Positions 1-6,539 are shown, numbered from the stretch's first letter. The stretch is DNA of 8,870 nucleotides from CAIYRG01 sp035632215 (GCA_035632215.1 DASQHF010000195.1:1-8870), one strand, 5' to 3'. Translations and numbers: made by a program. The notes: generated from the letters alone by a model not told the origin.

Positions 1-96
1 ATTCGGAATAGCCGACATGTCGGCAGCAACCGCGGGAAAGAGGGCCAGCGCGCAGGCGAACGCCGAAGCCGAGCAAACGATGGCGGTGGTCCTCAT
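1..96 (-). CDS. Secreted protein, N-terminal fragment (runs off left edge)
   Basis: Only the first 32 codons are in the window. They read as a Sec signal peptide: MRTTAIVC, then an Ala/Leu/Phe-rich core, ending FPAVAA before DMSAIPN, with likely cleavage after the AVAA segment. The ATG at 96-94 is preceded on the minus strand by AGGAG (109-105) with an 8-nt spacer, which is a good ribosome binding site. It is the last visible gene of the minus-strand operon, 53 nt downstream of the neighbouring secreted protein. The mature protein lies outside the window, so no function can be given; export to the periplasm is the only supported inference. Confidence 0.75.
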   Translation of the reverse strand, partial: MRTTAIVCSASAFACALALFPAVAADMSAIPN

Positions 97-149
97 TCCC
101 TCTTCTCCTGCGTGCTGAAATCGAACTCTGTCTTAGCAGAAAATGGCTA

Positions 150-1061
150 TCAGAAATCCGGCTTGTCGGCGGTGGGGATGGGAAGCGGCGCACCGCCGAA
201 ATAGGAGACATTGTTCTCGGCACAGCTCGCCTCGAGCATCGGTCCCGCAACCGCGGCCGAGCTCGTCGAATCGTTCGCCGCGACGAGCACGTTCTCGGAT
301 TTTTGCGGCTCGGCGCGGCGATAGCGCTGGATTGCGTTCCACGGAAGCGTGAACGCGCCCGGATCGTCGACGTGGATATCGACTTGAAGCGTCTTGCCGC
401 CATCGACGAGATGCCAGCGCTCGATCACGTGCAGCCTGGCGGTGTGCGGTGTGAGGAATCCGTCGATGTAGGTCTTGTCGTTCAAGCCGATCGTATCGAC
501 GACGAGCGTGTCCCCGTCGTAGCGGCCGGTGGATTCTCCGTACCAGGAGGGTTTTGGGTTCGCCGAATGCGGCACGTCGATGTGTATCCGGCGGACCTGG
601 TGGTCGCCCTGCCAGATCATGACGACCTCGCGCGGGGTCTGAAGGATATAGATCGGCTGAACGCCATAGAGCATGAAGCCCGGGATCCCGCGCGGCCAGC
701 AGCTCTGCTGCGGGCCGAAGCCGGGCTTGCCCGAGAGGATCTCCTCGTTGCGCTTTTCCAATTTCTCCCGTGTCCAGTCCTGGAGAACGGGATTGGAAAG
801 ATCGGCAACGGGAAAAGTCGGCTGACGGCCGGTCAAACGGAGGTCGTCATTGGTGATCGTGGGATGTGCAGGATCGCTCATCACGGGACCGGCGCCGCTT
901 AACGGCGGTTTGAACTCGGCGCCGCCGATCCGGATCCAGCCGACGTTCGCATTCGGCGCGAAGTCGGGCGGCACCCAGAGGACGGGACCGCGTTGCGCCG
1001 CATCCGCCGCGCTGATGCAGAGCACAGCGGCCGTAGCGCAAATCGTAACAAGTTTCGACAT
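150..1061 (-). CDS. Secreted protein of unknown function, paralogue A
   Basis: A 303-residue exported protein. I chose the ATG at 1061 because it opens directly into a signal peptide (MSKLVTICATAAVLCISAADA, cut near AADAA). A longer frame from TTG at 1121 would bury that signal. It shares most of its length with the protein at 1577-2428. Common motifs include DPAHP (63-67), DLSN (87-90), CWP-G-PGF (121-129), PKPSWYGES (169-177), DGDTLVVDTIGLNDKTY (182-198), TPHTA-LHV-ER (204-215), a D-GAFT-PW segment (233-241), and a C-terminal CAENN (280-284) to ADKPDF tail. The two conserved Cys (121 and 280) could form a disulfide in the periplasm. The GES-x-GxxxGDTLVVDT core recalls hypothetical proteins abundant in Acidobacteria and Proteobacteria, with no function that I know. 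Its ribosome binding site is weak (GGAT region). A 40-residue Ser/Ala-rich stretch (250-276) before the tail is absent from the paralogue. Confidence 0.85.
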   Translation of the reverse strand: MSKLVTICATAAVLCISAADAAQRGPVLWVPPDFAPNANVGWIRIGGAEFKPPLSGAGPVMSDPAHPTITNDDLRLTGRQPTFPVADLSNPVLQDWTREKLEKRNEEILSGKPGFGPQQSCWPRGIPGFMLYGVQPIYILQTPREVVMIWQGDHQVRRIHIDVPHSANPKPSWYGESTGRYDGDTLVVDTIGLNDKTYIDGFLTPHTARLHVIERWHLVDGGKTLQVDIHVDDPGAFTLPWNAIQRYRRAEPQKSENVLVAANDSTSSAAVAGPMLEASCAENNVSYFGGAPLPIPTADKPDF

Positions 1062-1105
1062 CAGGAAATCCGGCCAAATCGACAAAACAGTATAACTCGC
1101 CCCAT

Positions 1106-1558
1106 CTAGTAGTGAGCCCAAATTCTTCGAATAGGGAAACCAAGGGAATTCGCGAGCGCGCTTTCCTGCATGGGTGCCAAGTCGGGGACGTTTGGATTCA
1201 CTGCTTCAAGAACAAAGCGCCCAAATCCGCAGGGCCAATCGTAGCGAAGATCGTTAAGTGACGTAGCGAATCCGCAACAGGGGGTGACAACCGTTAGGTC
1301 CTGAAAAGAGCTTTTGTGTGCTTTTCCCATCGCTTCCGACCACCATGAGTCGGCATCTGCCCCGCAGTTCGGGCAAGTTACAGAAGACAAGTTCGCGCCC
1401 GCGTCGACAAAAACTGTCTTGTCGTGAAACGTCGCCGTCACCTCTCCCAGCGCTTTGGGCACGAAGGACCTTAGGAGGAGAACAGCTTGTTCAGCCGCTT
1501 CCGCACTAGGAGTCGACTGCGGATTCGAAGGAACGAAACGCAAAAAATTATCGGACAT
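1106..1558 (-). CDS. Zinc-ribbon-like hypothetical protein
   Basis: A 150-residue soluble protein without a signal peptide, so cytosolic, unlike its operon neighbours. A CPNCG knuckle (62-66) and TPCCG (93-96) supply four cysteines about 29 residues apart, consistent with a structural zinc ribbon. Other conserved-looking parts are the N-terminal SDNFLRFVP, WWSEAM (72-77), TSLNDLRYDWP (99-109), and a C-terminal RRIWAHY. I recall similar uncharacterised proteins scattered in bacteria but no established role. The ATG at 1558 is 18 nt after the upstream stop and has no clear Shine-Dalgarno, so translation may be coupled. GC over 1141-1500 is about 56% (200 of 360 by hand count) against about 64% in sampled lines of paralogue A. 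That, and its position between two paralogues, suggests a separate origin. Confidence 0.8.
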   Translation of the reverse strand: MSDNFLRFVPSNPQSTPSAEAAEQAVLLLRSFVPKALGEVTATFHDKTVFVDAGANLSSVTCPNCGADADSWWSEAMGKAHKSSFQDLTVVTPCCGFATSLNDLRYDWPCGFGRFVLEAVNPNVPDLAPMQESALANSLGFPIRRIWAHY

Positions 1559-1576
1559 CGTTGTGAGCGACTTGCT

Positions 1577-2428
1577 TCAAAAATCGGGCTTGTCGGCTTG
1601 AGGGATTGGCGCAAGCCCCTGGTTGAAATGGTCGGTGTTGTTCTCGGCGCAGACCATTTCGTGCAGGGGCACCTCGCCAGACCGCTGGTCGCGCTTGTAA
1701 CGCTGGACGGCGGTCCAGGGCATGGTGAAGGCGCCCCGATCCTCGACGCGCGCCCGAACCTCCAGCGCATTGCCATTATCGATCATCCTGAAGCGCTCGA
1801 CGACATGAAGCGCGGTCGTGTGCGGCGTGCGGTAATTGTCGACATAGGTCTTGTCGTTCAAGCCGATCGTATCGACGACGAGCGTGTCTCCGCCTTCGTA
1901 ATGGCCGATGGATTCTCCGTACCAGGAGGGTTTGGGGTGCTCGCTATGAGGCACGTTCAGATAGATGCGGCGGAGCTGGAAGTCCTGCCCCCAGGTCATG
2001 ATGACCTCTTTCTCCGTCTGGATGATGAAGATGGGATGCACGGGATAAAGCAGGAAACCCGGCACGCCATGCGGCCAGCAGCGCGAGCGCGCGGTGAAGC
2101 CGACTTTGCCGGCCATCACCGCGTCATTTTCTCGCTTCATCTGGGCAATGACCCAGGGCTGGAGGATCTGGTTCGAGAGATCGGCGATTTTTGGCGTCTC
2201 CTGGGGGAAGAGCGCGTTGGTGAAATAGGGATGTGCCGGATCGGCCTTGACCGGACCAGGACCAGACTCCGGCTGGATGAACTCATCGCCGGGAGGTTTC
2301 AGCCAGCCGGTGATGCTGTCGGGCGCGAAATTCGGGATTCTTTCCTTCTCGGCGGCGAGCGCCGGAAGAAACAGCGCAGCGGTAAACACGACTGCCGCAC
2401 CACAGAGCGAGCTTGTCGCGACGCTCAT
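1577..2428 (-). CDS. Secreted protein of unknown function, paralogue B
   Basis: A 283-residue exported protein, paralogue of 150-1061. The start is ATG 2428 (MSVATSS), which shares one base with the stop of the TPR gene (TGATG). A GTG one codon earlier (2431) would also serve. A signal peptide with core AAVVFTAALFLPALAA ends near residue 26. The motifs match the paralogue: NFAPDSITGW, DPAHP (63-67), DLSN, CWPHGVPGF (117-125), PKPSWYGES (165-173), GDTLVVDTIGLNDKTY (180-195), TPHT-ALHVVERF (201-213), GAFTMPW (232-238), CAENN (260-264), and a final ADKPDF. Cys117 and Cys260 are the conserved pair. It lacks the Ser/Ala-rich insert near the C-terminus of paralogue A. Translational coupling to the TPR gene and export of both products suggest that they act together in the periplasm. 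The function is unknown. Confidence 0.88.
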   Translation of the reverse strand: MSVATSSLCGAAVVFTAALFLPALAAEKERIPNFAPDSITGWLKPPGDEFIQPESGPGPVKADPAHPYFTNALFPQETPKIADLSNQILQPWVIAQMKRENDAVMAGKVGFTARSRCWPHGVPGFLLYPVHPIFIIQTEKEVIMTWGQDFQLRRIYLNVPHSEHPKPSWYGESIGHYEGGDTLVVDTIGLNDKTYVDNYRTPHTTALHVVERFRMIDNGNALEVRARVEDRGAFTMPWTAVQRYKRDQRSGEVPLHEMVCAENNTDHFNQGLAPIPQADKPDF

Positions 2429-3165
2429 CACTTCAGGCCCTTCAGCTCGAACGCAGCACCGTCATATTCGTCCGTCGTGTAGGAACAGATTTTCAGCGCT
2501 TCCTCGAACAGCGGTTTTGCTCCCGCCAAATTCCGCCGCAGCAGCTGGTACTCGCCGATATAGAACGTGGCCTCGCAAGCTTGTTCCTTCTGCGCATCCT
2601 CCTCGCCCTTGGGTGTTTCGGCGCGGACTTGCTCGATCGTCCTTCTGCCGAGGTAGAGACCGAGCACCGCGCCGGGCCACTTGGCAAGATCGAAGCTTTC
2701 CGCGTTCGCCATGAACTCGCCCCGGTCGGCAACGCCGCCCTTCGCGCGCGAAAGATGCAGCCACAGAACGGCATAGGCGTCTTTCGGGTCGAGCTCGACC
2801 GCGCGCGCGAAATCGACCGCGGCGGCTGGAAACCGCGTCATTGCGAAATGCGCGCGACCCCGCGCGTAATAGCTTCCCGCGTAATCGGGTTTGAGCCTGA
2901 GCGCGCTGTCATATTCCGCAATCGCCTGGCGGTAATCGCCCTTGTCCTGGAAAGCATTGCCGCGATTGTGGTGCGCCAGCATGAGATTTTGCGGCGAGAG
3001 GTCGCCCGCAGCGATCGCGGTACCAAAGCGGCGGATGGCTTCGTCGTAATCGCCGTGCTGAGCGGCGATCATGGCCGCTCCCGCGTCGTCCAGCCCGCTC
3101 GCGCTCGCCGCTTGCGGCAAGCCGAGCGCGAGCAGAGCCGAGAGATAAAGAGCCCGGTGCTTCAC
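2428..3165 (-). CDS. Secreted TPR-repeat protein
   Basis: A 245-residue protein with a Sec signal peptide (KHRALYLSALLALGLPQAASAS, cut near residue 23). At least three tetratricopeptide repeats follow: roughly 27-60 (HGDYDEAIRRFGTAI), 62-95 (HNRGNAFQDKGDYRQAIAEY, LKPDY) and 96-129 (YYARGRAHFAMTRFPAAAVDF, LDPKDA). A helical C-terminal half includes a TPR-like hairpin at about 198-227 (FYIGEYQLLR, AKPLFEEALKIC). The start is GTG at 3165, overlapping the preceding stop by 4 nt (GTGA), so translation is coupled to the propeller gene; its own stop overlaps the next ATG. There is no lipobox, so it should be soluble in the periplasm or weakly attached. TPR proteins usually scaffold protein contacts; the partner is likely among its operon neighbours, but that is inference. 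Confidence 0.9.
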   Translation of the reverse strand: MKHRALYLSALLALGLPQAASASGLDDAGAAMIAAQHGDYDEAIRRFGTAIAAGDLSPQNLMLAHHNRGNAFQDKGDYRQAIAEYDSALRLKPDYAGSYYARGRAHFAMTRFPAAAVDFARAVELDPKDAYAVLWLHLSRAKGGVADRGEFMANAESFDLAKWPGAVLGLYLGRRTIEQVRAETPKGEEDAQKEQACEATFYIGEYQLLRRNLAGAKPLFEEALKICSYTTDEYDGAAFELKGLK

Positions 3166-4187
3166 TTCTTGACGTATTTGTAGACTTCCATCGCGGGCAC
3201 GGCCGCGGCGTAGATCGTCCCGTGGGAGTCGACGGCGACGCCTTCGGGCGGGGGCAGCTTCGGATCGGAGACGGGCGGCGGCGGGACGTAGAACTGCACC
3301 TTGCCATCCTTGACGCTTCCGCCGCGGATGCCACGCTTGCAGCCGGGATTGTTGGTGTCCTTGCCGGGCGCGTCTTCGGATTCGGAATCCGACACATAGA
3401 GCATGTCGTTCTTGTCGATGAAGATGCCGCTCGGCCGTCCGAACTGCTTCCAGGCGCCTAAGAACTTTCCATCCTGATCGAAGAAGGCAACGCGGCTGTT
3501 GCTGCGGTCGGCGACGAACAGGCGGCCACGCGAGTCGAAGGCGAGCACATGGGGGCCTTTAAGCTCGCCGTCGCCGGAGCCCAAGTGCCCGAACGATTTG
3601 ATGAACTTCCCATTCTTGTCGAACTTCACAATGCGCGAATTGCCGAACTTGGGCGCATGGCCTTCGGAGATGAAGACGTCTCCGTTCGGCGCAAAGGCAA
3701 TCCCCGTCGGCCGGTCGAACACGTCCGTCCCGGTACCGCCCTGCCCTGCCTTGCCGAGCTTCAAGAGCACCTTGCCGTCGGGAGAGAACTTGACCACCTG
3801 GTTGCCGACGCCATCCTTCGCGTCGCCGTCGATCGCCCAGATGTTGCCGTCCGCATCGGGCTTCACCGTGTGCGGAAACGCGAACATGCCGGTGCCGAAA
3901 TTCTTCACCACGTCGCCTTCGGACGACAATTCCCAGATCGGCGATTGCGTCGAGCCGATGCAGCCCTTTGCCTCGCAGCGGTCCATGACCCAGACATTGT
4001 CCTTGGCATCGACATAGACATTGTTGGTCGGGGCCCAATGCCGCGGCATCTTTTCCCAGCCCGTGACCTGCTTGTAGGGGTTGGGCACCTCGTTCACGCA
4101 CGGATAGCTCGATTGCGCCTGCGCCGCGCCGATGGCGGCCGTCGTGGCAAGAAGGGCGATAGCCAGCTGCTTGAGCGTTCCGTTCAC
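3162..4187 (-). CDS. Secreted NHL-repeat beta-propeller, PAL-like (peptidyl-alpha-hydroxyglycine alpha-amidating lyase family)
   Basis: A 341-residue exported propeller. The start is GTG 4187: GGAGG lies 7 nt upstream, and the codons after it form a signal peptide (LAIALLATTAAIGAAQAQ). An ATG at 4202 would overlap that ribosome binding site and has none of its own. The blades show the NHL pattern: VYVDAKDNVWVMDR (57-70), KPDADGNIWAID (109-120), DRPTGIAFAPNGDVFISEGH (158-177), RIVKFDKNGKFIKSFG (185-200), GPHVLAFDSRGRLFVADRSNSRV (211-233), GRPSGIFIDKNDMLYVSDSES (250-270) and PEGVAVDSHGTIYAA (314-328). Motif order matches the bacterial family annotated as peptidyl-alpha-hydroxyglycine alpha-amidating lyase or six-bladed propeller. 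From memory of eukaryotic PAL, R70, H106 (FPH) and H213 (GPH) match the catalytic Arg and two zinc His; H177 sits at the Tyr position and E315 at the third His. Enzymatic activity is therefore uncertain. It is first in the minus-strand operon and divergent from a cytochrome c gene. Confidence 0.9.
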   Translation of the reverse strand: MNGTLKQLAIALLATTAAIGAAQAQSSYPCVNEVPNPYKQVTGWEKMPRHWAPTNNVYVDAKDNVWVMDRCEAKGCIGSTQSPIWELSSEGDVVKNFGTGMFAFPHTVKPDADGNIWAIDGDAKDGVGNQVVKFSPDGKVLLKLGKAGQGGTGTDVFDRPTGIAFAPNGDVFISEGHAPKFGNSRIVKFDKNGKFIKSFGHLGSGDGELKGPHVLAFDSRGRLFVADRSNSRVAFFDQDGKFLGAWKQFGRPSGIFIDKNDMLYVSDSESEDAPGKDTNNPGCKRGIRGGSVKDGKVQFYVPPPPVSDPKLPPPEGVAVDSHGTIYAAAVPAMEVYKYVKK

Positions 4188-4382
4188 GTCGATTCCTCCC
4201 ATTAGACTTGAAACGAGCTTACCGGAAGGGGAGAAGCCCGTATATGCCGGCCGGTTTCCGCCAGATGGCCTCTCTAAAGCCTTGATCCGCCAAGGTGCAT
4301 TCACACGAGATTCGCCTTCTCCCCGCTTTTACTAAACCATACGCTGTGGCACTCTAGGGCAGAATTCCTAGGGAGGGATCCG
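4188..4382. promoter_or_regulatory. Divergent intergenic region between the propeller operon and the cytochrome c gene
   Basis: These 195 nt separate two divergent starts and by position should carry the promoters of both the leftward operon and the rightward cytochrome gene. A short inverted repeat, CCTTG (4280-4284) and CAAGG (4291-4295), lies near the centre and could be an operator half-site pair, but it is only 5 bp. I could not pick convincing -35/-10 pairs on either strand. The right end holds the cytochrome ribosome binding site, GGAGG at 4372-4376, 6 nt before the ATG. Confidence 0.45.
4195..4199 (-). promoter_or_regulatory. Shine-Dalgarno GGAGG deciding the GTG start at 4187
   Basis: On the minus strand GGGAGGAATCGAC precedes GTG 4187, giving a GGAGG core and a 7-nt spacer. 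The competing ATG at 4202-4200 overlaps this element and has no purine-rich site upstream of it, so the GTG is the better start for the propeller protein. Confidence 0.8.
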
Positions 4383-5438
4383 ATGAAGAGATTGATTGGA
4401 CTATCGGTTCTGTTGGGCACCGTCATGACCGCTGCTGGCGCGCTTTATGGCGCCGATGTGCAAGGGCCGGATTGGGCCTATGCCGTTCCCCCGCCGGCGC
4501 CAAAAGGCGCTGCCCCGGCGCAACCCGTTCGCGACGACGGATCGATGTTGAGCGTTCCGGGCTCGGACAAGCACTTCACGTTCAATCAGGTTCGCGGCCG
4601 CAAAGACAATGACACGCCCGCGCGCGTGGCTCCCGCCGACTGGTTCCCGCAGGACCATCCGCAGATGCCGAGCATCGTCGAAAAGGGCGACGAGTCGCGC
4701 GGCATCATCGCCTGCTCGCTCTGCCATTATCCGAACGGCAAAGGCCGCTCGGAGAACGCAAGCCCCGCAGCTCTTCCCTACGACTACATCGTCCGCCAGC
4801 TGCACGACATGCGCGACGGCACGCGCACGAGCTCCGAGCGCCGCAAACAGAACACGCAGGCGATGATCGGCTTTGCCAAGGCGATGACCGAGGACGAGAT
4901 CCGTGCGGCCGGCGCCTATTTCTCGGCGATGAATTGGACGCCGTGGATCAAGGTCGTCGAATCGGCGACCGCGCCCAAAGCGCGCAGCGCGGGCGGTCTG
5001 TGGATTCCGCTCACCGGTGCGCAAGCGGGCACCGAGCCGCTCGGCAACCGCATCATCGAAGTGCCTGAGGATCCGAACGCCACCGAAACGCTGCGTAATC
5101 CGCGCTCGGGCTTCATCGCCTATGTGCCGATGGGCGCAGTGGCGAAGGGCAAGGAGATCGTCACCACCGGCGCTGCCGGCAAGACCATCGCCTGCACCGT
5201 CTGCCATGGCGAGAACCTGAACGGCATCGGCCCCATTCCGGGCATCGCCGCCCGTTCGCCGAGCTATCTCGCGCGCCAGCTTTGGGACATCAAGCAAGGT
5301 GCGCGTCATGGCGAGATGACGACACTGATGAAGCCGGTTGTCGCCAATCTCACGAATGACGACATCATCAACATTACGGCCTACGTCGCTTCGCTTCCGG
5401 CGCCGGCGACTTCGCCGCTGAAGACCGCCGCGAAATAA
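4383..5438 (+). CDS. Secreted diheme cytochrome c (c4/c553-like)
   Basis: A 351-residue periplasmic electron carrier. The signal peptide is MKRLIGLSVLLGTVMTAAGA, with cleavage near residue 20-24. A roughly 80-residue Pro-rich N-terminal region (YAVPPPAPKG and following) precedes two class I cytochrome c domains. Domain 1 has CSLCH (111-115), followed by the class pattern PNGKGR and YDYIVRQLHDMRDGTR, with M161 as likely axial ligand. Domain 2 has CTVCH (271-275), then YLARQLWDIKQGARHG and M316 in the matching place. The layout resembles cytochrome c4 and related diheme subunits of dehydrogenases, where the cytochrome takes electrons from a periplasmic enzyme and passes them to a terminal oxidase; the donor here is unknown. 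The start is ATG 4383 with a strong GGAGG. It is transcribed divergently from the PAL-like operon and followed 22 nt later by an intrinsic terminator, so it is probably monocistronic. Confidence 0.93.
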   Translation: MKRLIGLSVLLGTVMTAAGALYGADVQGPDWAYAVPPPAPKGAAPAQPVRDDGSMLSVPGSDKHFTFNQVRGRKDNDTPARVAPADWFPQDHPQMPSIVEKGDESRGIIACSLCHYPNGKGRSENASPAALPYDYIVRQLHDMRDGTRTSSERRKQNTQAMIGFAKAMTEDEIRAAGAYFSAMNWTPWIKVVESATAPKARSAGGLWIPLTGAQAGTEPLGNRIIEVPEDPNATETLRNPRSGFIAYVPMGAVAKGKEIVTTGAAGKTIACTVCHGENLNGIGPIPGIAARSPSYLARQLWDIKQGARHGEMTTLMKPVVANLTNDDIINITAYVASLPAPATSPLKTAAK

Positions 5439-5460
5439 GCGAGCCGTCTTTTGACGTTGC

Positions 5461-5504
5461 CTTCGCCCGTTCGATCCATTTGGATCGGACGGGCGAAGTT
5501 TTTT
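5461..5504 (+). terminator. Rho-independent terminator after the cytochrome c gene
   Basis: The arms 5461-5478 and 5481-5498 can pair over up to 18 bp, with one G-U pair (5471-5488), around a very short central T-rich loop. Six T follow at 5499-5504. It begins 22 nt after the cytochrome stop and ends 21 nt before the lipoprotein ATG, so the two genes are probably separate transcripts or only partly read through. Confidence 0.9.
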
Positions 5505-5525
5505 AAGGGACACAGGAGAGGGTCC

Positions 5526-6539
5526 ATGCGGCGGACATGCAGTGCGTTTGCTCTCGCGGCGTTGGCGCTCTCAGCCTGCGGCCAGCAGGAACAGAAGGCC
5601 GCCAGTCCCAATCCCACGCAAACCGCAACGGCCACCGCGACGCCCGCGGTCAATGGCCCAGCGCGTCCCGCGCGGATAGCCATCAAGCCGCAATTCGACG
5701 AAGCAGGACCCTTCTCCGAAGGATTGGCGGCCATTCGTATGGGCGGGCGGTATGGCTACATCGACGTGACGGGCAAGACGGTCATCGAGCCCATGTTCGA
5801 TTTCGCTGGCGCATTCTCCGAAGGCCTTGCGGCAGCGGGCGATGGAGCCAAAGTCGGCTTCATCGACAAGAAGGGAACGTTCGTGCTGACTCTTCCCTTC
5901 GAAGTCGTGGATATATTCGGCTTCTCGGACGGGCTCGCCCCGTTGCGAATCGGCGAGTTCCTGACCGGCAAATGGGGCTATGTCGACAAACAAGGGAAGA
6001 TCGTCATCCAGCCGCAATTCGACGCCGCGGGATTGTTCTCCGAGGGGCTCGCGGTCGTCCGCGTCAATGACAAATGGGGCTACATCGACAAACAAGGAAA
6101 GTTCGTCATCGAGCCGCGCTTCGCTCAGGCTGGCTCTTTCGCCGATGGACTGGCCGTCGTGCGCACGGGCGACGGCGACAAGGCGGGCTACATCGACAAG
6201 AAAGGATTGATCGTCATCCAGCCGCAGTTCGATTCGGCGTTTCCCTTCTCCGATGGGCTTGCCGACGTGCAGATTAGCGGCAAATACGGCTTCATCGACC
6301 ATCAGGGGAAGATCGTGATCCGGCCCGAGTTCGATTTCGCCGACAAATTCTCGGGCGGGCTTGCCGCCATACGCGTGGGCGACGATCAGACCGGCAAGTA
6401 CGGCTTCATCGACAAACAAGGCAAGATCGCGATCGATCCGCAGTTCGACTTCGCGGATCTCTTCTCGCCGTCCGACGGGCTCGCGGCGGTGCGCGTGGGA
6501 GACGCCGCCTCGGGCAAGTTCGGCTACATCGGCCATTGA
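5526..6539 (+). CDS. WG-repeat outer-membrane lipoprotein
   Basis: A 337-residue lipoprotein. The ATG at 5526 has AGGAG (5514-5518) 7 nt upstream, and it opens with MRRTCSAFALAALALSAC, a lipoprotein signal with lipobox LSAC and Cys18 as the acylated residue. Gly at +2 argues against inner-membrane retention. A low-complexity Thr/Ala/Pro linker (about 24-50) leads to eight tandem repeats of about 34-40 residues (51-337). Each follows the plan: I-V-I-x-P-x-F-D, then an F-S-x-G-L-A segment, then K-x-G-[YF]-I-D-K-x-G-K. This is the WG/KWG-type repeat seen in many bacterial surface and secreted proteins, where it is presumed to form a beta-rich binding surface. No enzyme function is known to me for it. 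The protein stops right after the G-Y-I of repeat 8. It lies downstream of a strong terminator, so its promoter may be close to or inside 5439-5525, though none was identified. Confidence 0.9.
   Translation: MRRTCSAFALAALALSACGQQEQKAASPNPTQTATATATPAVNGPARPARIAIKPQFDEAGPFSEGLAAIRMGGRYGYIDVTGKTVIEPMFDFAGAFSEGLAAAGDGAKVGFIDKKGTFVLTLPFEVVDIFGFSDGLAPLRIGEFLTGKWGYVDKQGKIVIQPQFDAAGLFSEGLAVVRVNDKWGYIDKQGKFVIEPRFAQAGSFADGLAVVRTGDGDKAGYIDKKGLIVIQPQFDSAFPFSDGLADVQISGKYGFIDHQGKIVIRPEFDFADKFSGGLAAIRVGDDQTGKYGFIDKQGKIAIDPQFDFADLFSPSDGLAAVRVGDAASGKFGYIGH
5676..6536 (+). repeat. Eight tandem WG-type repeats inside the lipoprotein gene
   Basis: In-frame units start at 5676, 5778, 5880, 6000, 6102, 6210, 6312 and 6426, of 102 to 120 nt each. 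Units 1, 2, 4 and 6 have 34 codons; units 3, 5, 7 and 8 carry short insertions before the K-x-G-Y-I-D segment (for example IGEFLTGKW in unit 3 and VGDDQTGKY in unit 7). Short DNA words such as GACAAACAAGG recur in units 3, 4 and 7, as expected of units that arose by internal duplication. Confidence 0.85.

Noticed and set aside
1062..1121. Longer start of paralogue A at TTG 1121
   Set aside because: It adds 20 residues before a clear signal peptide that starts with its own ATG at 1061.
1487..2482. Long plus-strand open frame of 331 codons opposite paralogue B
   Set aside because: It is antisense to a well-supported secreted protein, starts without a ribosome binding site, and has the Arg/Asp/Val-rich composition typical of an antisense shadow in GC-rich DNA.
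4188..4382. Specific sigma-70 promoters for the two divergent genes
   Set aside because: I tested several -35/-10 combinations on both strands by eye and none gave two acceptable hexamers at 16-18 nt spacing, so only the region is annotated.
4401..5513. Minus-strand open frame of 370 codons opposite the cytochrome c gene
   Set aside because: The plus strand has two CxxCH motifs, a signal peptide and a terminator. The minus frame runs through that terminator and has a highly Arg-rich, family-less product.
5571..6536. Minus-strand open frame of 321 codons opposite the WG-repeat lipoprotein
   Set aside because: Its apparent repeats (such as 'FVDEA') are the mirror of the plus-strand repeats; it has no signal, known motif or ribosome binding site.
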